Assembly (NCBI RefSeq): GCF_008806975.1
Contig: NZ_CP031728.1
Span: 3,989,501-4,053,500 of the forward strand
Length of the DNA stretch: 64,000 bases
Source: Cellvibrio sp. KY-GH-1
GTDB taxonomy: Bacteria > Pseudomonadota > Gammaproteobacteria > Pseudomonadales > Cellvibrionaceae
Direction of reading: 5' to 3'
Part shown: positions 18,586 to 27,624 of the stretch, in pieces
How positions within the stretch are numbered: position 1 is the stretch's first letter
Layout: each line of letters begins with the position of its first letter
Made by a program: the position numbers and the translations under genes
The notes under the pieces: model-generated
Told to the model about the DNA's origin: nothing
Databases searched by the model: none
Seen by the model: the letters and a program-made list of their open reading frames with translations, nothing else

Positions 18586-19134
18586 TGAGTAAAAAACGAG
18601 AAGGTGTTGCAGTTTAAGTAGTCTGGCAAGGAGGGTGTGGTTCAAGACAAGTGCACACATGAAGGAGCCATAAGTTAGCCAACATAAAAGGCCAACAAAT
18701 GTCGACCTTTTTAATAGGTTGGTCGGAGCCGCCTGTGGGACTATGCTCCAAACCAAGCGGACGACCATCTTTCGTTGTGGGCAAAGACGCCCGAGTTCGA
18801 TAGTCAGAGAAAAAAGTCCGGCCTACTCTTTATCGGATTCCTCCGAATATCCTGCTCACTGGCTAAGGGGTTTTACAACCCGACATTGATGCCCCCTTTC
18901 GGGTTCCGGTCCGCACCAACATGATCAGTATACTAATTAATCAAATCTAAACCAACAATTGATATTGGCAGGCCGGCGCTCTTTACCTCTAAACTGAGAT
19001 GTGGGATACCCGAAAACTGCCTTTCAATGCCTATCGAAGATCAAGTGTCCGTGAATTAACATAGCTGACACCTCGACCTGAGCAGAATCCGGGTTTTATG
19101 CGGCACCGCTATCTGTAAATTGACGGTAATTATC
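18586..19134. other. Gene-free stretch
   Basis: No reading frame with coding character was found on either strand. The sequence contains several short complementary stretches, for example GGTCG near 18720 with CGACC near 18763, and GGAGC with GCTCC between them. It could encode a structured RNA or be degraded DNA. It does not match the rRNA, tRNA, tmRNA or RNase P RNA landmarks that I know. Confidence 0.35.
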
Positions 19135-19455
19135 ATGTGGATCAAATGCAACGACAAAATGCCGGAAGATATGATTCCTGTTATCGCGTTGTATCTAGGA
19201 TGCTGGCCGGGACGTGGAAATAGCGGAATAACCGAGGCTAACGCAGTGGATGGTGAATGGGAAAATCTTCCTGACAACGTCGTTATTGTTGGATGGATGC
19301 CGATCCCTGACACAAAACATTTACCGATCGCAGAGTGTTATGCAAGTTTAAATCTCAATGCAACACCTAGCCGCTTTCTTGGAAGCATCCAAACTGGCGA
19401 CCTTCCCGACATATCCGAGTGCATTTTTGAAGGTGATTATTCTGAGATAAAGTGA
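19135..19455 (+). CDS. DUF551-like small protein
   Basis: A 106-residue protein whose first half fits the DUF551 pattern often seen in phage and plasmid genes: an N-terminal W-I-x-C-x-D-x-x-P motif (MWIKCNDKMPE), a middle strand region, and a WMPIP motif (VGWMPIPD, residues ~58-65). The remaining 45 residues are not part of the usual short domain. ATG 19135 is chosen because the domain begins there; TTG 19120 is an alternative and neither has a strong ribosome binding site. It stands alone between gene-free stretches. The function of the family is unknown; it may be a leftover of a past mobile element. Confidence 0.6.
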   Translation: MWIKCNDKMPEDMIPVIALYLGCWPGRGNSGITEANAVDGEWENLPDNVVIVGWMPIPDTKHLPIAECYASLNLNATPSRFLGSIQTGDLPDISECIFEGDYSEIK

Positions 19456-19601
19456 TCGCGGTTGTATTTCGTGAGAATCTAACCTGTCCGCTTCGCCTAT
19501 CCCGAGATCGACACATATGGAGTTTTCTGTAACGCATGATCTGCGGAGGCGGCGCGCCTTCCATGTTAGACCAGGAAAGCTGGAGGCGTAGCTGAATCGG
19601 A

Positions 19602-19626
19602 AAAGCCCAGATTTACGCTGGGCTTT
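19602..19626 (+). terminator. Hairpin, probable terminator
   Basis: AAAGCCCAG, loop ATTTACG, CTGGGCTTT: a perfect 9-bp stem 146 bp after the DUF551-like gene. The symmetrical A and T ends would allow weak termination in both directions. Confidence 0.6.
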
Positions 19627-20360
19627 CAAGTCCTCAGGGGAAAGGGGGGAAGCAATAAGGCCTCTTGGGCAACGACTTTATGTTAGGTTTTTGCGATTAA
19701 CCTGTCAATTACGAACCTCACTCAAAAAATGTAGAGGTGGGGCAATTAATCAACATAACCTCAAGTGATTCTTGATACCCTAAAGACACCTTTTTATCAG
19801 GGATTCAATCTCCGGATGGGCTGGGGGATAAGGTAGCGTTGATCAGTCTGCTATCGCGTAATAGATGTGTATCCATACGCTTCAAGTTATTTCAATTAAG
19901 CTTCTTTCAAGGCGGGGCCGTTTTTAACCTTTGGCTATTAACGTTTGCATTTAATAGGTGGGGGTCCTTTTTTTGATATACTCATCTTAAGCCTAGAATC
20001 TAGGCATTGTGCCTACAATGAAAAAATGATGGCCTTGTGCTTTGGGGCATAGTCCCGCAGTCTGTTCCGGCCAACCTAGTTAAAAGCCGTTATTTTGGGG
20101 CTCTACGGTTGGAAAAGGTAAGTTTGAGGGAGGTACCGCAGTTCGGTTAGTAAATAATGGGATTTCTGCATTAGATTAAATAGTATCGCCAATTATTTTA
20201 ATGATTATTTTTGTTTATTAACGATCAATAAAATTAGTATCACTATTTATTTTAATGCACAAAAGTAGTCAGCTATATAAATCAATATCTTAGCTTTCTA
20301 AAAGTATCACTAATTATTTAACACCGACATGCTTTTGGTTCGATAAATAGTTTTAAATTA
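19627..20360. other. Gene-free stretch with palindromes
   Basis: No convincing gene on either strand. At 19991-20020 two palindromes sit side by side (GCCTAGA-A-TCTAGGC, then CATTG...CAATG), like operators or a processed hairpin. The part after 20150 is very AT-rich and holds three copies of an AGTATC-type motif. A terminator follows at 20361, so this stretch may encode a small RNA; no direct evidence shows transcription. Confidence 0.35.
20182..20324. repeat. Three AGTATC-type direct repeats
   Basis: AGTATCGCCAATTATTTTAA at 20182, AGTATCACTATTTATTTTAA at 20236 and AGTATCACTAATTATTTAAC at 20303. Spacing is 54 and 67 bp in AT-rich DNA. Possible regulatory iterons, purpose unknown. Confidence 0.6.
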
Positions 20361-20405
20361 AAAGTCCAGTTATGCTGATAACAACGCGTACTGGACTTTT
20401 TCTTT
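20361..20405 (+). terminator. Intrinsic terminator
   Basis: AAAGTCCAGT and ACTGGACTTTTT form a 10-bp stem with a 20-base loop and a T tract. No protein gene precedes it within 900 bp, which hints at a non-coding transcript ending here. Confidence 0.75.
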
Positions 20406-20530
20406 GTGAAATTCGCTGTAGTCCAACTGGGGAACTAAAACAACATGCCAGCTAAAGGACGACTGCTTTGAGCGCTGATTCGCCAAGTTAATTCTTCGCC
20501 AAAGTGCATTTTTTTTTGAACTAGCGTTTA

Positions 20531-20944
20531 TCAACGTGGCGGCATTTCTTCGAAATTTGGCAAGTTGGGATCAACTCGATCCCAAGCGAGCGCGCGCGAC
20601 GTATAAGTTCTCACATTTGGTTTGTAGCGGCTCGGATCATCCAAGGTGCCTGCGCGCACACTAATCGCAGCAGGGTTTGCTGCGAAAGTCATATATACCG
20701 GTATTCCACAGCTAGGGCAAAACGCGCGCGTTTTTACATTTCCGCTATCGGCAGTCATGCTCCACTCGCCCGCAATACCTTCGATACGAGCTGCCGCGCG
20801 TGGAAAAACCCAATGCGACGCATGGCCGTTTCCACTTTCCTTTCTACAATCAGTACAATGGCATTCAACGCCAATAAACGGCTCTGCATTGATTTCATAA
20901 CGAATCGCACCACACGCGCAGCCGCCTGTATAAGAACTTGTCAT
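20531..20944 (-). CDS. GFA/CENP-V family zinc-binding protein
   Basis: A 137-residue protein of the glutathione-dependent formaldehyde-activating (GFA) fold. Zinc-binding Cys motifs are visible: GGCACGAIRY (residues ~8-17), CHCTDC (~29-34) and FCPSCG (~75-80). Length matches the family. Members bind zinc and some act on S-hydroxymethylglutathione or other thiol adducts, but many have unknown substrates, so the enzymatic role is not assigned. It is divergent from the TPR/HTH regulator with a 158-bp gap between the starts, and could be controlled by it; that is inference. Confidence 0.88.
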   Translation of the reverse strand: MTSSYTGGCACGAIRYEINAEPFIGVECHCTDCRKESGNGHASHWVFPRAAARIEGIAGEWSMTADSGNVKTRAFCPSCGIPVYMTFAANPAAISVRAGTLDDPSRYKPNVRTYTSRALAWDRVDPNLPNFEEMPPR

Positions 20945-21102
20945 GGCATTTCCTCTTTGAGTTAACTTTCAATTTTTCCATCGAGTGATACTTTGAATCC
21001 TGCAATAAGTTTTCGCATTTTGAGAATCCTTTAAGGTAAGTTCCACGCTATAGTAGTCATCGACCTTAATCGTGCGGGAGTAACAAATATGACGGGATCA
21101 GG

Positions 21103-22323
21103 ATGGACTCCCTAATTACCAGCGCTGCCTTGGCACTCGCGCGCGGCGATTTTTTTGGCGCATTGAATAGAGTCGCGCTACGCGAGGATGCACCCGCGTT
21201 GGCGCTCCGTGGAATTGCTATGGCACAGCTTGGCGATTTAGAGCGGGCAAAATTTTTGTTGCGGAAAGCCGCGCGGAAATTTGGTAGCAAGCAACCCCTA
21301 TCAAAAGCACGCTGCTTGGTGGCGGAAATGGATATTGCGTTGGCACTACGCGATTTGGATGGTTCAGCAAGCCAGTTGGAATCGGCGCAACAACTACTGC
21401 GCGCACACGGCGACTTTATTAACGCTGCTTACGCTCAACACTTACAGGCGCGCTTACTACTGCTTTTTGGAAAATTGGATGAGGCAGAAGCCTTGGTCAA
21501 TAAAATAGACACCGAACACGCATCTCCGGCATTTAAATCTGCACACCAACTGGTAGTGGCCAGCATTGCGATACGTCAATTGGATATTGGCGCTGCACGC
21601 AGAGCACTCGCCCACGCCCAAGCGTCTGCACAACTTGCGCTGATTCCAAGTCTCTTCGCAGAAATTCACAAGGCCGCGCAACTTCTTCAAACGCCTGCCG
21701 CGCGATTAATCTCGGCAAGTACAAATACTTTATTGAAGTTGGATGATGTTGAAGCCCTTTACAAATCAAATCACATTATTGTTGATGCTTGCCGCTTTGC
21801 CTTTCGCCATCAAAAAAACCTGATCTCGCTTGCGAGCCGCCCAATACTTTTCAATTTATTACAGGCTCTCGGTAAGGCATGGCCGCAGGATGTTGCGCGT
21901 GATCAACTCATTAAAATCGCGTTTCATCACAAGCTAGTCGATGAAACCTTGCGAGTGCGTCTTAGAGTAGAGATCGGCCGTCTTCGCGCAGAAATTGCCT
22001 CACTCGCTGATGTAAAAGCCACAGCGCAGGGATTTGTGCTTGTGCCTCAGATCAACGCAAGTGTTGTAGTGCTTGAACAACCCATTGCAGAAAAATATTC
22101 TGCAATCATTGCCATTCTTGCTGATGGTGAAGCCTGGTCAAGCTCTGCACTTGCGCTTGTTTTAGGTCTCAGCCAACGCACGGTTCAACGCGCGCTTGAA
22201 GCTCTCGCCACGTCCGGAAAAGTAGAATCTTTTGGTAAAGGGCAATCGCGTCGTTGGGTGGCAGCTCCACCTCCCGGTGTCACGACAATATTGTTACTCC
22301 CCGGCCCATTACCCGGCAGCTAA
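21103..22323 (+). CDS. TPR-type protein with C-terminal winged helix (transcription regulator)
   Basis: A 406-residue cytoplasmic protein. Residues ~1-210 are tandem helical hairpins of TPR type, rich in Ala and Leu. The C-terminal ~60 residues form a winged helix-turn-helix (ALVLGLSQRTVQRALEAL as recognition unit, then a wing GKVESFGKGQSRRW). The start ATG 21103 follows CAGG. An eight-codon frame (MTGSGWTP, 21089-21115) with a better ribosome binding site overlaps this start in another frame and could couple or damp translation. Next downstream, after 36 bp, is a beta-propeller gene, and divergent is the GFA gene; these are the likely targets. Inducer unknown. Confidence 0.7.
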   Translation: MDSLITSAALALARGDFFGALNRVALREDAPALALRGIAMAQLGDLERAKFLLRKAARKFGSKQPLSKARCLVAEMDIALALRDLDGSASQLESAQQLLRAHGDFINAAYAQHLQARLLLLFGKLDEAEALVNKIDTEHASPAFKSAHQLVVASIAIRQLDIGAARRALAHAQASAQLALIPSLFAEIHKAAQLLQTPAARLISASTNTLLKLDDVEALYKSNHIIVDACRFAFRHQKNLISLASRPILFNLLQALGKAWPQDVARDQLIKIAFHHKLVDETLRVRLRVEIGRLRAEIASLADVKATAQGFVLVPQINASVVVLEQPIAEKYSAIIAILADGEAWSSSALALVLGLSQRTVQRALEALATSGKVESFGKGQSRRWVAAPPPGVTTILLLPGPLPGS

Positions 22324-22359
22324 ACTGGTTGAACACATTGATTGAGGAGACTTTTTGCG

Positions 22360-22989
22360 ATGAAAAAATCGACGGCAGAAATAGTGTGCGAATATGGCCC
22401 CTTTCCAGGAATAGACGCTGTACACGGCGTGAGTTTTGACGGAGAAAAAGTTTGGTTCGCGTCGGGCAACAAACTCAACATGCTGAATCCGGAAAGTGGA
22501 TCAATAGATAGATCACTTGATATTCCAGCGCATGCAGGTACGGCATTCGATGGAAAATTTCTTTATCAAATCGTTGACGATAAGATTCACAAAATCGACC
22601 CGAATACTGGCGCGGTCTTATCCGCGATTCCAACGCCGCCAGGTGGTGCTGCCGGTATGGCGTGGGCCGAAGGTGCACTTTGGGTTGGCCAACATAGAGC
22701 CCGAAAAATCCATAAGGTTAATCCGGAGACAGGTGAAATACTTTCCACAATAGAATCAAACCGCTTCGTAACGGGCGTAACCTGGGTGGATGGTGAACTG
22801 TGGCACGCCACATGGCAGGATGACCAATCCGATTTACGACAAGTTGATCCTGCAAACGGAGAAGTTCTACAAACCCTGACGATGCCGCAGGGCACGTTCA
22901 TATCCGGTCTGGAATCCGATGGTGCCAACCGCTTTTTCTGCGGCGGCGGCTCCAGCGGCAAGGTACGCGCAGTACGCAAACCTGTTTGA
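22360..22989 (+). CDS. YVTN/NHL-type beta-propeller protein
   Basis: A 209-residue protein with regular repeats of about 40 residues, each with a strand such as VHGVSFDGEKVWFAS, AGTAFDGKFLYQI, AGMAWAEGALWVG and VTGVTWVDGELWH, plus a following D/N-P-x-T/S-G-x-x-L turn. This is the pattern of YVTN/glutaminyl-cyclase-like propellers. No signal peptide is seen, so it should be cytoplasmic. ATG 22360 is preferred over TTG 22342; GAGGAG lies 12-17 bases upstream. About five blades are visible, so it may dimerise or close with another part. It probably forms an operon with the upstream regulator; ligand unknown. Confidence 0.75.
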   Translation: MKKSTAEIVCEYGPFPGIDAVHGVSFDGEKVWFASGNKLNMLNPESGSIDRSLDIPAHAGTAFDGKFLYQIVDDKIHKIDPNTGAVLSAIPTPPGGAAGMAWAEGALWVGQHRARKIHKVNPETGEILSTIESNRFVTGVTWVDGELWHATWQDDQSDLRQVDPANGEVLQTLTMPQGTFISGLESDGANRFFCGGGSSGKVRAVRKPV

Positions 22990-22994
22990 AATCA

Positions 22995-23010
22995 GGGGGC
23001 GAGAGCCCCC
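22995..23010 (+). terminator. GC-rich hairpin after the propeller gene
   Basis: GGGGGC, loop GAGA, GCCCCC, followed by TAATAAATTT. The stem is very stable but the T tract is poor, so termination is likely though not certain. Confidence 0.55.
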
Positions 23011-23100
23011 TAATAAATTTCAAATCCCAGCAAATCAGCACAGCGATTTATTCTATTTTTTGTGACTCATAATCCATTACCAAAGTTTTCCATCCATTAA

Positions 23101-23616
23101 AAAACTATTGCATTGTTTGGTCTTTCACTGGCGAGCAATTTCGCCCTCGCCGATTTTACTAACTTTCCCTCCAGCAATTGCGCCGTCTATAGCGGAACCT
23201 CTACCCTCTGTAATAGATTCCAGCAACATCCATAAATATTCGAGTGTGATGAGCGATCAACTGCATCGCAAATTAAGCATCAATCAAGCGCTGCTCAGTT
23301 CAAAATGCGCGGGCGTGCTGGTTACCAATATCACCTTGTATATTCTTGTCTGGCGCAAGGTGTACAAATCCAATTTACTTAAAGATCCTATCGCTGGCTT
23401 CGCCAAGCTCAGCGACACCTACATTCACCACAAACTGATCAATGGCGAATACAAAAACAACCCACCGAGCAAAGTGTTATCAAAGGTTGGTTAGAAGCCA
23501 AAAACCTAACCTGGCAAAAAGGTTATCCCTCCAAAAGTGAATGCCCAGGACAAGAAGGCAAGTTGATTCCGGAAATGCACGATCCGCTGCTGAATGATCC
23601 GGATATGTTGAAGTAG
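23101..23616 (+). pseudogene. Decayed gene of a small secreted protein
   Basis: Bases 23101-23235 read KTIALFGLSLASNFALADF, a signal peptide followed by a Cys-containing start of a mature protein, but a stop codon sits directly before it, no ATG is present, and the frame stops at 23235. Fragments continue in other frames (GWLEAKNLTWQKG to TAG 23616). The piece with an intact frame, 23108-23494, has no coding character over its first third. Together this looks like one gene broken by several frameshifts. The original family is not recognised. Confidence 0.45.
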
Positions 23617-23799
23617 GTATTAACCGGGTTTTAGGGCGATCCTAGCGGTTTGACATTGGTAACTACCCAGTGTGGCCCAACGCACATTTTTCGGGGTGGC
23701 TGTCACCCTTCCGCTGTTACCCAAATCCCCACTTCCAGCAAGTAAAACGTTATAGATTTTCAATTAAATAGTTTAAATGACAATAAGCTTATGGTTTCT

Positions 23800-23828
23800 T
23801 TGACAATATATAAGTCTAGCGGTATACA
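23800..23828 (+). promoter_or_regulatory. Sigma70-type promoter of xylanase gene 1
   Basis: TTGACA, 17 bases, TATACA. It is embedded in a block (TATGGTTTCTTTGACAATA) that recurs almost unchanged before the other two xylanase genes. The -10 ends 175 bases before the start codon, giving a long leader. Confidence 0.65.
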
Positions 23829-24003
23829 AGTATCTATCGATGGCGCCGAAATGATTTAACTATAACAGCAACCCCTTTTTGGCCTTCGGTATAAACCTGC
23901 CCGCAATGGGCGGAATCAACCTTCAACAGTCCACCTCCTCTCTAGGCAAATGCAGTCGGGTCTAGGCGGTATTGGTTGAGTGGCTATACCCTGGAGTCTA
24001 ATA
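23829..24003 (+). promoter_or_regulatory. Conserved structured leader of xylanase gene 1
   Basis: The leader carries a hairpin at 23896-23913 (CCTGCCC, loop GCAAT, GGGCGG) and the conserved 15-mer AGGCGGTATTGGTTG at 23964-23978, 25 bases before the ATG. The same landmarks, with compensatory base changes in the hairpin, occur in the leaders of xylanase genes 2 and 3. Confidence 0.6.
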
Positions 24004-25065
24004 ATGAGAGTCACCTTTAATAAAAATAACGTTGTAGCTTCATTGGTTTGTGCATTGGCAGTGGGTGTATCGGGAGCAAGCGCGCAAACTCTCACCAGTA
24101 ATTCCACTGGTACTAATAACGGCTTTTACTACAGCTTTTGGAAAGATTCCGGCAGTGCATCCATGACCTTGGGCGCCGCTGGACGTTACACCTCACAATG
24201 GACCAGCAACACCAACAATTGGGTGGGTGGCAAAGGCTGGAACCCGGGTTCCAGTTCACGGGTACTGAACTATTCCGGTAACTATGGCGCCAGCAACAGT
24301 CAAAACTCTTACCTTGCCTTCTATGGCTGGACCCGCAACCCGCTGATCGAGTATTACATTATTGAAAGCTACGGCTCCTACAATCCGGCGTCTTGCTCGG
24401 GCGGTACTGACTACGGTAGTTTCACCAGCGATGGCGCTACATACAATGTGCGTCGTTGTCTGCGCACCCAGCAGCCTTCTATCGATGGCACCCAGACCTT
24501 CTATCAATACTTCAGTGTGCGTAATCCCAAGAAAGGTTTTGGCAATATCTCCGGCACTATTACTTTTGCCAATCACGCCAGCTTTTGGGCGAGCAAGGGT
24601 TTGAATCTGGGAACTCACGATTATCAAGTGATGGCGACCGAGGGCTACCAAAGTACCGGTAGTTCCGACATTACTGTGGCGGCCGGGACCGGCTCTGGCG
24701 GCGGCAGCTCGAGCTCTGCAGGTTCAGGTAGTAAATCAGTTGTGGTGCGCGCGAAAGGTGTAGCCGGTGGTGAGGTGGTGACCCTGAAAGTGAACGGTAC
24801 TGCTGTGCAATCCTGGACCTTGACTACCACTATGACCAATTACACGGCGTCTACCAGCCTTGCAGGTGGTGCTACCGTGGAGTACGCAAACGATGCAACC
24901 GGCCGCGATGTGCAAGTGGATTACATTAGTGTGAACGGTACCGTTCGTCAGTCGGAAGCGCAAAGCTACAATACCGGTGTATACCAAAACGGTGCTTGTG
25001 GCGGTGGTAATGGCATGAGTGAGTGGCTGCATTGCAACGGTGCAATTGGCTACGGCAACCTGTAA
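24004..25065 (+). CDS. Secreted GH11 endo-1,4-beta-xylanase with CBM60
   Basis: A 353-residue enzyme: signal peptide (cleavage after ASAQ region, residues ~1-28), GH11 jelly-roll (about 29-225), a short Gly/Ser linker, and a C-terminal CBM60 (about 248-353). The GH11 nucleophile is the Glu in [11 protein letters not shown] and the acid/base is the Glu in MATEGYQS. It should cleave internal beta-1,4 bonds of xylan outside the cell, and the CBM60, a calcium-dependent family, tethers it to xylan or other polysaccharides. Start ATG 24004 has CTGGAG 8-13 bases upstream. Very similar to the two GH11 genes that follow. It ends 26 bp before an intrinsic terminator, then a HEAT-repeat gene. Confidence 0.95.
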   Translation: MRVTFNKNNVVASLVCALAVGVSGASAQTLTSNSTGTNNGFYYSFWKDSGSASMTLGAAGRYTSQWTSNTNNWVGGKGWNPGSSSRVLNYSGNYGASNSQNSYLAFYGWTRNPLIEYYIIESYGSYNPASCSGGTDYGSFTSDGATYNVRRCLRTQQPSIDGTQTFYQYFSVRNPKKGFGNISGTITFANHASFWASKGLNLGTHDYQVMATEGYQSTGSSDITVAAGTGSGGGSSSSAGSGSKSVVVRAKGVAGGEVVTLKVNGTAVQSWTLTTTMTNYTASTSLAGGATVEYANDATGRDVQVDYISVNGTVRQSEAQSYNTGVYQNGACGGGNGMSEWLHCNGAIGYGNL

Positions 25066-25091
25066 TTCTGGGTCTGTCAGTTGTTACCAGG

Positions 25092-25118
25092 AGCAGACAC
25101 TTGTGTGTCTGCTTTTTT
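25092..25118 (+). terminator. Intrinsic terminator after xylanase gene 1
   Basis: AGCAGACAC and GTGTCTGCT stem followed by TTTTTT. It separates the xylanase from the HEAT-repeat gene that starts 50 bp later, so the latter depends on read-through or its own promoter. Confidence 0.85.
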
Positions 25119-25167
25119 ATTATCCGTCTTCATCGATATCTCAATAACAATAACGAGAACTACCAAG

Positions 25168-26103
25168 ATGAACACTATCCGAAATTTTTCTATTCCGGCG
25201 TTGGCCGGGGCTTTGATTACTTACACGGCCGTCGCACTGTTGGATGATAATGGGCACCAGCAGGCGCAGCTGCGCCAACAAGTTACAACGCTGGAAAACC
25301 GGATTCTGGCGCTGGAGTCGTCACTGGCGCAAAAAGATGAAGCCTTAAATCGCGCGCGCGCTTTTGCTCGCTTTGAGCAGCAGCTGCCGGGTGTGCTTGA
25401 AAGCCTTGAGCAGGCACCAACGACGCCAAATAATGGTCCTATCAGCCTTGACGAAGCGGCGATACAGGCCGCCACGTCTGAGCAGACTGCCGAGCAAAAA
25501 GTGCGGGATTTAAGCACCAATTCCGACCGAGACCCGCGCCCCTTTTCGCAGAAAGTGCAGGACTTGCTGGCGGCCGATGCGAGCAAGGCAAATATCGCCA
25601 TCGCCAGCAAAGGCATTTTTGATATGGCGGACAACCGTGAAAGTTTGCCCAACCAGGAATTGGAGGCCGTCTATTACGGCCAGACTGATCCAGAACTGAA
25701 ACGCGTTGCGGCTCAAACATTGTCTCTACGCGGTGACAACAGCTTGCTGGATAAGCAAATCAATGATGCCCAGCCAGGGCTGCGCAGTGATGACCCGGCG
25801 CAGCGCCAGCGGACGCTGGTCGATCTGGCCAAAACCCGTTACGCCGGGGCGGCCGATCTGATTGCTCCGTTGTTGGAAGATAAGGATACCGGGGTAAAAC
25901 TGGATGCATTGCTGGCGCTGCGAGCGACAGGCAACCAACGTCATATTCATCTTGTGGAAGCCTTGGCCAATCACCCTGACCCTGCCGTTAGCTGGCTGGC
26001 ACAGGATGTGATCGCAAACTTACAAAACCTGAGCGAAAAGGCGCGCACTCGGATCGCCACGAGTGATATTGGTGCGGAATTACCGTTTTTGGGTGTGCAG
26101 TAA
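25168..26103 (+). CDS. Membrane-anchored coiled-coil/HEAT-repeat protein (paralogue A)
   Basis: A 311-residue protein with an N-terminal membrane segment (IPALAGALITYTAVALL, residues ~8-24) without lipobox, a coiled coil (about 30-70), a low-complexity stretch, and a C-terminal array of HEAT-like helices (DLAKTRYAGAADLIAPLLED, DALLALRATGNQRHI). The bulk should lie in the periplasm. ATG 25168 is chosen because it directly precedes the membrane segment. A clear paralogue occurs at 27625-28446 in the same position after xylanase gene 2, which shows a duplication of the whole xylanase-HEAT unit. A periplasmic scaffold or chaperone for the secreted enzymes is possible, but this is inference. Confidence 0.75.
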   Translation: MNTIRNFSIPALAGALITYTAVALLDDNGHQQAQLRQQVTTLENRILALESSLAQKDEALNRARAFARFEQQLPGVLESLEQAPTTPNNGPISLDEAAIQAATSEQTAEQKVRDLSTNSDRDPRPFSQKVQDLLAADASKANIAIASKGIFDMADNRESLPNQELEAVYYGQTDPELKRVAAQTLSLRGDNSLLDKQINDAQPGLRSDDPAQRQRTLVDLAKTRYAGAADLIAPLLEDKDTGVKLDALLALRATGNQRHIHLVEALANHPDPAVSWLAQDVIANLQNLSEKARTRIATSDIGAELPFLGVQ

Positions 26104-26301
26104 GCGCAACAGAAAAAATGGGTAAAAACTAGCGTTTATTTATGAAAACTCGGCGCATTTTTCATTGTTTTGCGCCCGGTTAAAGCTGCTGAAATGGCTC
26201 GCCTTAGTCATTATCGCGGTAAAAAATGTGATCTTGATAACGATATATTGTGAAATTGACTATAAGTCTTTCTGGTGGGTGTCACCTAATATATGGTTTA
26301 T

Positions 26302-26331
26302 TTGACAATAAGATAATATAACGATTAAACA
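26302..26331 (+). promoter_or_regulatory. Promoter of xylanase gene 2
   Basis: TTGACA, 18 bases, TAAACA, inside the conserved block TATGGTTTATTTGACAATAA. It lies 150 bases before the start codon. Confidence 0.65.
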
Positions 26332-26480
26332 GGCGCCTATCGCGAATGTCATGCCGTTTTAACAATAACAGCAACGCTGTTGGCTCGCGATGAACGCCTG
26401 CTCGCAAGGAGCAGGATTTATCTCAACACCTCCCCCTCTATAGGCGGTATTGGTTGGGAGCAATTTCCTGGAGTCTAATA
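26332..26480 (+). promoter_or_regulatory. Conserved structured leader of xylanase gene 2
   Basis: Contains a hairpin AACAGC-AAC-GCTGTT near 26366-26380, a second hairpin at 26397-26415 (CCTGCTC, loop GCAAG, GAGCAGG), and the 15-mer AGGCGGTATTGGTTG at 26442-26456. Confidence 0.65.
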
Positions 26481-27548
26481 ATGAAATCATTCATCAACAA
26501 AAAGTACCTGCTCTGCCCTCTTTCACTCGCTCTGGCTGTTTGTGCTTCCTCGGCTGGCGCTCAAACCCTTACCAGCAACTCGACCGGAACCAACAATGGC
26601 TACTACTACAGTTTCTGGAAAGATTCAGGCAGCGCCTCTATGACCTTGGGTGCTGGCGGCCGCTACACCTCGTCCTGGAATACCAGCACCAATAACTGGG
26701 TGGGCGGTAAAGGCTGGAACCCCGGCAGCAGCTCACGCGTAGTGAATTATTCCGGTAATTTTGGTGTGAGCAACAGCCAGAACTCCTACCTCGCTTTCTA
26801 TGGCTGGACCCGCAGTCCCCTGGTCGAGTACTACGTTATTGAGAGCTATGGTTCGTACAATCCGGCGAACTGTTCTGGTGGTACAGATTTAGGCAGTTTC
26901 ACCAGCGATGGAGCGACTTACAACGTCCGTCGCTGCCAGCGTGTGAATCAACCTTCGATTGACGGCAACCAAACCTTCTATCAATACTTCAGCGTGCGTA
27001 ATCCCAAAAAGGGTTTCGGCAACATTTCCGGTACCATCACCTTTGCTAACCACGTGAACTTTTGGGCCAGCAAAGGCTTGAATCTGGGTAGCCACAACTA
27101 TCAGGTAATGGCAACCGAGGGTTACCAAAGTACGGGTTCGTCTGATATTACTCTGGGCACTGGTGGCTCTAGCGGTGGTGGTAGTTCAAGTTCAACGCCT
27201 TCTACCGGTGGCAGCAAAACGATTGTGGTGCGCGCGCGTGGAACTACGGGTCAAGAACAGATTCGCCTGAAGGTTAACAACACCGTGGTGCAAACCTGGA
27301 CCTTGTCTACCAGCATGAATAACTACACGGCTACTACCAGCCTGTCTGGTGGTTCCCTGGTCGAGTATTTCAATGACTCCGGCAGCCGCGATGTGCAAGT
27401 GGATTACATTAGTGTGAACGGCAGTGTTCGCCAATCGGAAGCTCAAAGCTATAACACTGGCGTATACCAAAACGGCGCTTGCGGTGGCGGTAACGGGATG
27501 AGTGAATGGCTTCACTGTAATGGCGCCATAGGATATGGCAATCTGTAA
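26481..27548 (+). CDS. Secreted GH11 endo-1,4-beta-xylanase with CBM60 (second copy)
   Basis: A 355-residue enzyme of the same layout as the preceding xylanase: signal peptide, GH11 domain (about 30-225, catalytic Glu residues in [11 protein letters not shown] and MATEGYQS), Gly/Ser/Thr linker, and CBM60 (about 250-355) with the conserved end [14 protein letters not shown]. The ATG 26481 has CTGGAG 8-13 bases upstream. Most differences from gene 1 are conservative, so this is a tandem duplicate that keeps both active-site Glu residues. It probably differs in regulation or fine specificity; that cannot be read from the sequence. Confidence 0.95.
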   Translation: MKSFINKKYLLCPLSLALAVCASSAGAQTLTSNSTGTNNGYYYSFWKDSGSASMTLGAGGRYTSSWNTSTNNWVGGKGWNPGSSSRVVNYSGNFGVSNSQNSYLAFYGWTRSPLVEYYVIESYGSYNPANCSGGTDLGSFTSDGATYNVRRCQRVNQPSIDGNQTFYQYFSVRNPKKGFGNISGTITFANHVNFWASKGLNLGSHNYQVMATEGYQSTGSSDITLGTGGSSGGGSSSSTPSTGGSKTIVVRARGTTGQEQIRLKVNNTVVQTWTLSTSMNNYTATTSLSGGSLVEYFNDSGSRDVQVDYISVNGSVRQSEAQSYNTGVYQNGACGGGNGMSEWLHCNGAIGYGNL

Positions 27549-27573
27549 GGCGTACTAAGCGTCACAAGCATAA

Positions 27574-27597
27574 GGGGCAGCTTGACTGCCCCTTTTT
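27574..27597 (+). terminator. Intrinsic terminator after xylanase gene 2
   Basis: GGGGCAG, loop CTTGA, CTGCCCC, TTTTT. As with gene 1, it lies between the xylanase and a HEAT-repeat gene. Confidence 0.85.
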
Positions 27598-27624
27598 ACA
27601 ATAATAACGAGCTAGGCATTTATC

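Noticed and set aside
18586..18960. Possible tRNA, tmRNA or RNase P RNA
   Set aside because: A T-loop-like GAGTTCGATAG was noticed, but no acceptor stem, CCA or other landmark fits around it.
23876..23920. Third copy of the nested hairpin core (CCTTCGG, CCCGCAAT)
   Set aside because: Only short chance similarity; the segment belongs to the xylanase leader and lacks the other hairpins.
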